This document shows, in pieces, positions 6,317 through 7,678 of a DNA stretch of 7,678 bases; positions within the stretch are counted from its first letter, which is position 1; each line of letters opens with the position of its first letter. This DNA is from a bacterium (lineage in GTDB: Bacteria > Patescibacteriota > Minisyncoccia > Phycocordibacterales > Phycocordibacteraceae), in assembly GCA_021817685.1 (NCBI GenBank), contig JAKAGD010000033.1, positions 1 through 7,678 of the forward strand, read 5' to 3'. The position numbers and the translations under genes were made by a program. The notes under the pieces are model-generated. The model did no database searches, was not told where the DNA came from, and was given only the letters and a program-made list of their open reading frames with translations.

Positions 6317-6460
6317 TGGAGCTGTTCTTAAAAACGCAACTTGCTCCTAATTCGGGAGAATAGCATTAAGGCGCGCTTGGTGAGGCCTGTGAAGGAATCC
6401 GAAAGCCGTCGTTGTTTATCCCACCTGGCACAATAAAGTTGCCGGAGAGGACAGTTCCAC
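6316..6460 (+). ncRNA. ssrS: 6S RNA candidate (RNA polymerase regulator)
   Basis: A non-coding stretch between two terminators that folds into a rod. The ends form a closing stem of 12 bp (6316-6327 with 6449-6460, three G-U or mismatch-free wobble positions at most), extendable by two pairs. A purine-rich open region follows, with a small hairpin CTCC/GGAG (6344-6358) on the 5' side and another, CTGGCA/TGCCGG (6425-6445), on the 3' side. The apical arm ends in CCT-GTGA-AGG (6386-6395), a GNRA loop. Conserved blocks match E. coli 6S RNA as I remember it, in the same order: GCGCTTGGTGAG (6373-6384), TCCGAAAGCC (6398-6407) and CCCACCTGG (6420-6428) starting the 3' bubble hairpin. 6S RNA mimics an open promoter and sequesters sigma-70 RNA polymerase. 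At about 145 bases it is somewhat short. Not tmRNA, RNase P or SRP RNA. Confidence 0.72.
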
Positions 6461-6491
6461 GAAAAGCCGCCCGCAAGGGCGGCTTTTCGTG
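6458..6491 (+). terminator. Intrinsic terminator of the small RNA gene
   Basis: A perfect 15-bp stem (6458-6472 with 6477-6491, core AAAAGCCGCCC / GGGCGGCTTTT) capped by a GCAA tetraloop. The T-run (6484-6487) forms the 3' arm with the matching A-run on the 5' side, so it would work in both directions. Its first three bases (CAC, 6458-6460) also pair in the closing stem of the RNA, so the two structures compete at the junction. Confidence 0.88.
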
Positions 6492-6493
6492 TG

Positions 6494-6502
6494 TGCTACA
6501 TT
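6494..6502 (+). promoter_or_regulatory. Extended -10 element before the beta-CASP gene (leaderless type)
   Basis: TGCTACATT (TG, one base, TACATT, 4/6 match) ends 6 bases before the ATG at 6509 and begins just after the preceding terminator, so a new transcript would start at the start codon. There is no -35 box, because the terminator stem occupies that position, and no Shine-Dalgarno. Confidence 0.55.
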
Positions 6503-6508
6503 GCATCT

Positions 6509-7534
6509 ATGTCACTCACGCTTTCTTTCTACGGCGGCGCCGGCAAAGTGACCGGCTCCAACTTTTTAGTCGAGGGCGCGCGCGGCAAAGTGCTCGTCGA
6601 TTGCGGCATCGAGCAGGGCGCCGACTTTGTCGTAGAGGAGGTGTACGGGCCGTTCCCGTACGATGTGAAGGCGATCGATGCGCTCGTGGTCACGCATGCG
6701 CACCTCGACCATGTAGGCCGCATCCCCAAGCTCGTGCGGGACGGCTTTCACGGGAAAATCTTTATGACACCGGCGACGCGCGACCTGGCAGCGCTCATCC
6801 TGCTCGATTCGTCGCACATCCTCGCCGAAGAAGCGCAACGCCTCGGCCGCCCGCCACTCTACGATGAGAACGACGTTGAAGCGGCGTTCTCGCTCGTGGA
6901 GACGCTCGAATACCATACGGTGAAAGAGGTCGCACCCGGCCTTTCCGTGTATTTACGCAATACCGGCCACATCCTCGGCTCCGCAAGCGTGCGCATCACG
7001 GATGAAGAGGGGACGGCGGTCGCGCTCACGGGCGATATCGGCAACTCTCCCTCGCCGCTTCTGCCGGATTGGGAACCGGTGCCGGATGCCGACGCGCTCG
7101 TGATGGAAAGCGTATACGGCGACCGGCTCCACCCGCCGCAGAAAGAGCGCGTCGCAAAGCTCCGCGACGCGCTCAAACGCGCCATCGCAAAGGGCGGCAC
7201 TATCCTCATTCCCGCGTTCTCGCTGGAGCGCACCCAGCTCATGCTCTACGAGCTCTCTAATCGTTACGCAGCCGGCGAGCTGCCGCACGTGCCGGTCTAC
7301 CTCGACTCGCCGCTCGCGATACGCGTGACTGACATCTACGACAAATGGGGCGCCACCTACTTCAAACCGGCAGCCGAGGAAGAAATGAAGCGCGAGGGCA
7401 GCCTCTTCGACTTTCCCTTCCTTACCAAAACGCTCTCGCGCCATGAGTCGGATGACATCATCAAGGCACCAGGGCAGAAAATCATTATCGCCGGCGCCGG
7501 CATGAGCCATGGCGGCCGCATCGGCCGCTGGTAG
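6509..7534 (+). CDS. Beta-CASP metallo-beta-lactamase, predicted ribonuclease, interrupted by in-frame TAG
   Basis: A COG1236-type RNA-processing metallo-hydrolase (CPSF73/YSH1-like in bacteria). The 341 residues up to the stop carry motif 2 HAHLDH (63-68), motif 3 GHILGSAS (153-160, His154), motif 4 GDIG (175-178, Asp176), the beta-CASP motif A region MESVYGDR (199-206) and DSPLA (266-270). The last visible block, AGAGMSHGGRI (328-338), is the family's motif B region. The TAG at codon 342 falls inside this conserved region, and the homologous sequence resumes at once in the same frame. A product ending here would lack the last metal-binding histidine (motif C) and would probably be inactive. 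The start at 6509 is preferred over the GTG at 6491, which lies in the terminator stem. Transcription likely starts at the ATG. Confidence 0.88.
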   Translation: MSLTLSFYGGAGKVTGSNFLVEGARGKVLVDCGIEQGADFVVEEVYGPFPYDVKAIDALVVTHAHLDHVGRIPKLVRDGFHGKIFMTPATRDLAALILLDSSHILAEEAQRLGRPPLYDENDVEAAFSLVETLEYHTVKEVAPGLSVYLRNTGHILGSASVRITDEEGTAVALTGDIGNSPSPLLPDWEPVPDADALVMESVYGDRLHPPQKERVAKLRDALKRAIAKGGTILIPAFSLERTQLMLYELSNRYAAGELPHVPVYLDSPLAIRVTDIYDKWGATYFKPAAEEEMKREGSLFDFPFLTKTLSRHESDDIIKAPGQKIIIAGAGMSHGGRIGRW

Positions 7535-7678
7535 CGACAGTACCTTCCGGATCCTTCGACGACGCTCATCATGGTCGGCTACCAGGCTCCCGGCTCGCCG
7601 GGCCGGCGCATGGCGGAAGGCGCAACGCAGGTGCGCCTGGGCGGAGAGGATGTGCGCGTGCGCGGCAGGGTCGAGATT
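7535..7678 (+). pseudogene. In-frame continuation of the beta-CASP gene after the TAG, cut by the window end
   Basis: Translating on in the same frame gives RQYLPDPSTTLIMVGYQAPG, then a segment with GRRMAEGA, GEDVRVRGRVEI. This is the expected continuation of the family (typically YLPDP...VGYQAPGTLGRxLxEG...GExVxVxAxV), just before the SAHAD metal-binding motif, which would lie beyond the window. There is no nearby promoter, Shine-Dalgarno or credible start codon, so this is the second half of one gene, not a new gene. It reflects a nonsense mutation, a base error in the assembly, or stop-codon read-through. Confidence 0.8.

Noticed and set aside
6316..6460. tmRNA, RNase P RNA, SRP RNA or a riboswitch as identity of the small RNA
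   Set aside because: It is too short for tmRNA or RNase P and lacks their core sequences and the tmRNA CCA end. The SRP apical motif GGAAG/AGCA is absent. It ends in its own terminator with a separate promoter after it, which does not fit a riboswitch for the next gene.
7532..7534. Recoding of TAG or TGA as sense codons (as in Gracilibacteria/Absconditabacteria for TGA)
   Set aside because: TAG ends the phosphatase gene just before its terminator, TGA ends the kinase-fold gene, and no in-frame TGA interrupts a conserved protein here. One TAG in the beta-CASP gene is not enough.
7570..7678. A new gene starting at the ATG at 7570
   Set aside because: That ATG is an internal Met within the conserved IMVGYQAPG block of the interrupted beta-CASP gene, with no start signal upstream.
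1..7678. CRISPR array, transposon, integrase, toxin-antitoxin or defence genes
   Set aside because: I looked for repeated units, inverted terminal repeats and recognisable proteins and saw none. All inverted repeats found are explained as terminators or RNA stems.

Overview
The window looks like chromosomal DNA of a Candidate Phyla Radiation (Patescibacteria) bacterium, probably from the Parcubacteria side and with fairly high G+C. The signs are Parcubacteria-type S5 and L15 sequences, no rpmD (L30) between rpsE and rplO, very tight gene packing, reduced or unusual versions of housekeeping enzymes, and few Shine-Dalgarno sequences. All genes are on the plus strand. The lineage is inferred from remembered family sequences, not from a search.

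Layout. (1) Positions 1-2213 are the end of the spc ribosomal protein operon: rpsE (5' end cut by the window edge), rplO and secY, closed by a hairpin. (2) Positions 2257-4248 carry two single-gene units between secY and adk. One is an inositol-monophosphatase-family phosphatase with its own promoter, Shine-Dalgarno and strong terminator. The other is a divergent COG2187-type (aminoglycoside phosphotransferase/kinase-fold) protein of visibly lower G+C. In most bacteria secY is followed directly by adk and map, so these two genes split the usual order. (3) Positions 4275-6240 carry a short-lid adenylate kinase, methionine aminopeptidase abutting it with no gap, and an enlarged nucleoside diphosphate kinase closed by a terminator. 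infA, rpmJ, rpsM and rpsK, which often follow map, are absent. (4) Positions 6292-6491 hold a stand-alone small RNA gene with promoter-like elements, a rod-shaped fold and a terminator; its conserved blocks match 6S RNA. (5) Positions 6509-7678 encode a beta-CASP metallo-beta-lactamase (predicted ribonuclease) whose frame is broken by an in-frame TAG at 7532-7534, with clear homology continuing to the window end.

Together the genes serve translation (S5, L15), protein export (SecY), N-terminal Met removal (Map), nucleotide balance (Adk, Ndk), global control of RNA polymerase (6S candidate) and RNA processing (beta-CASP). A recurring regulatory pattern is an extended -10 motif (TGnTANNNT) only 6-13 bases before the ATG, with no Shine-Dalgarno, which suggests leaderless or nearly leaderless mRNAs. 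I see no mobile element, CRISPR array, tRNA or defence system. The most notable items are the 6S RNA candidate, the interrupted beta-CASP gene, the leaderless-promoter pattern and the split secY-adk junction.
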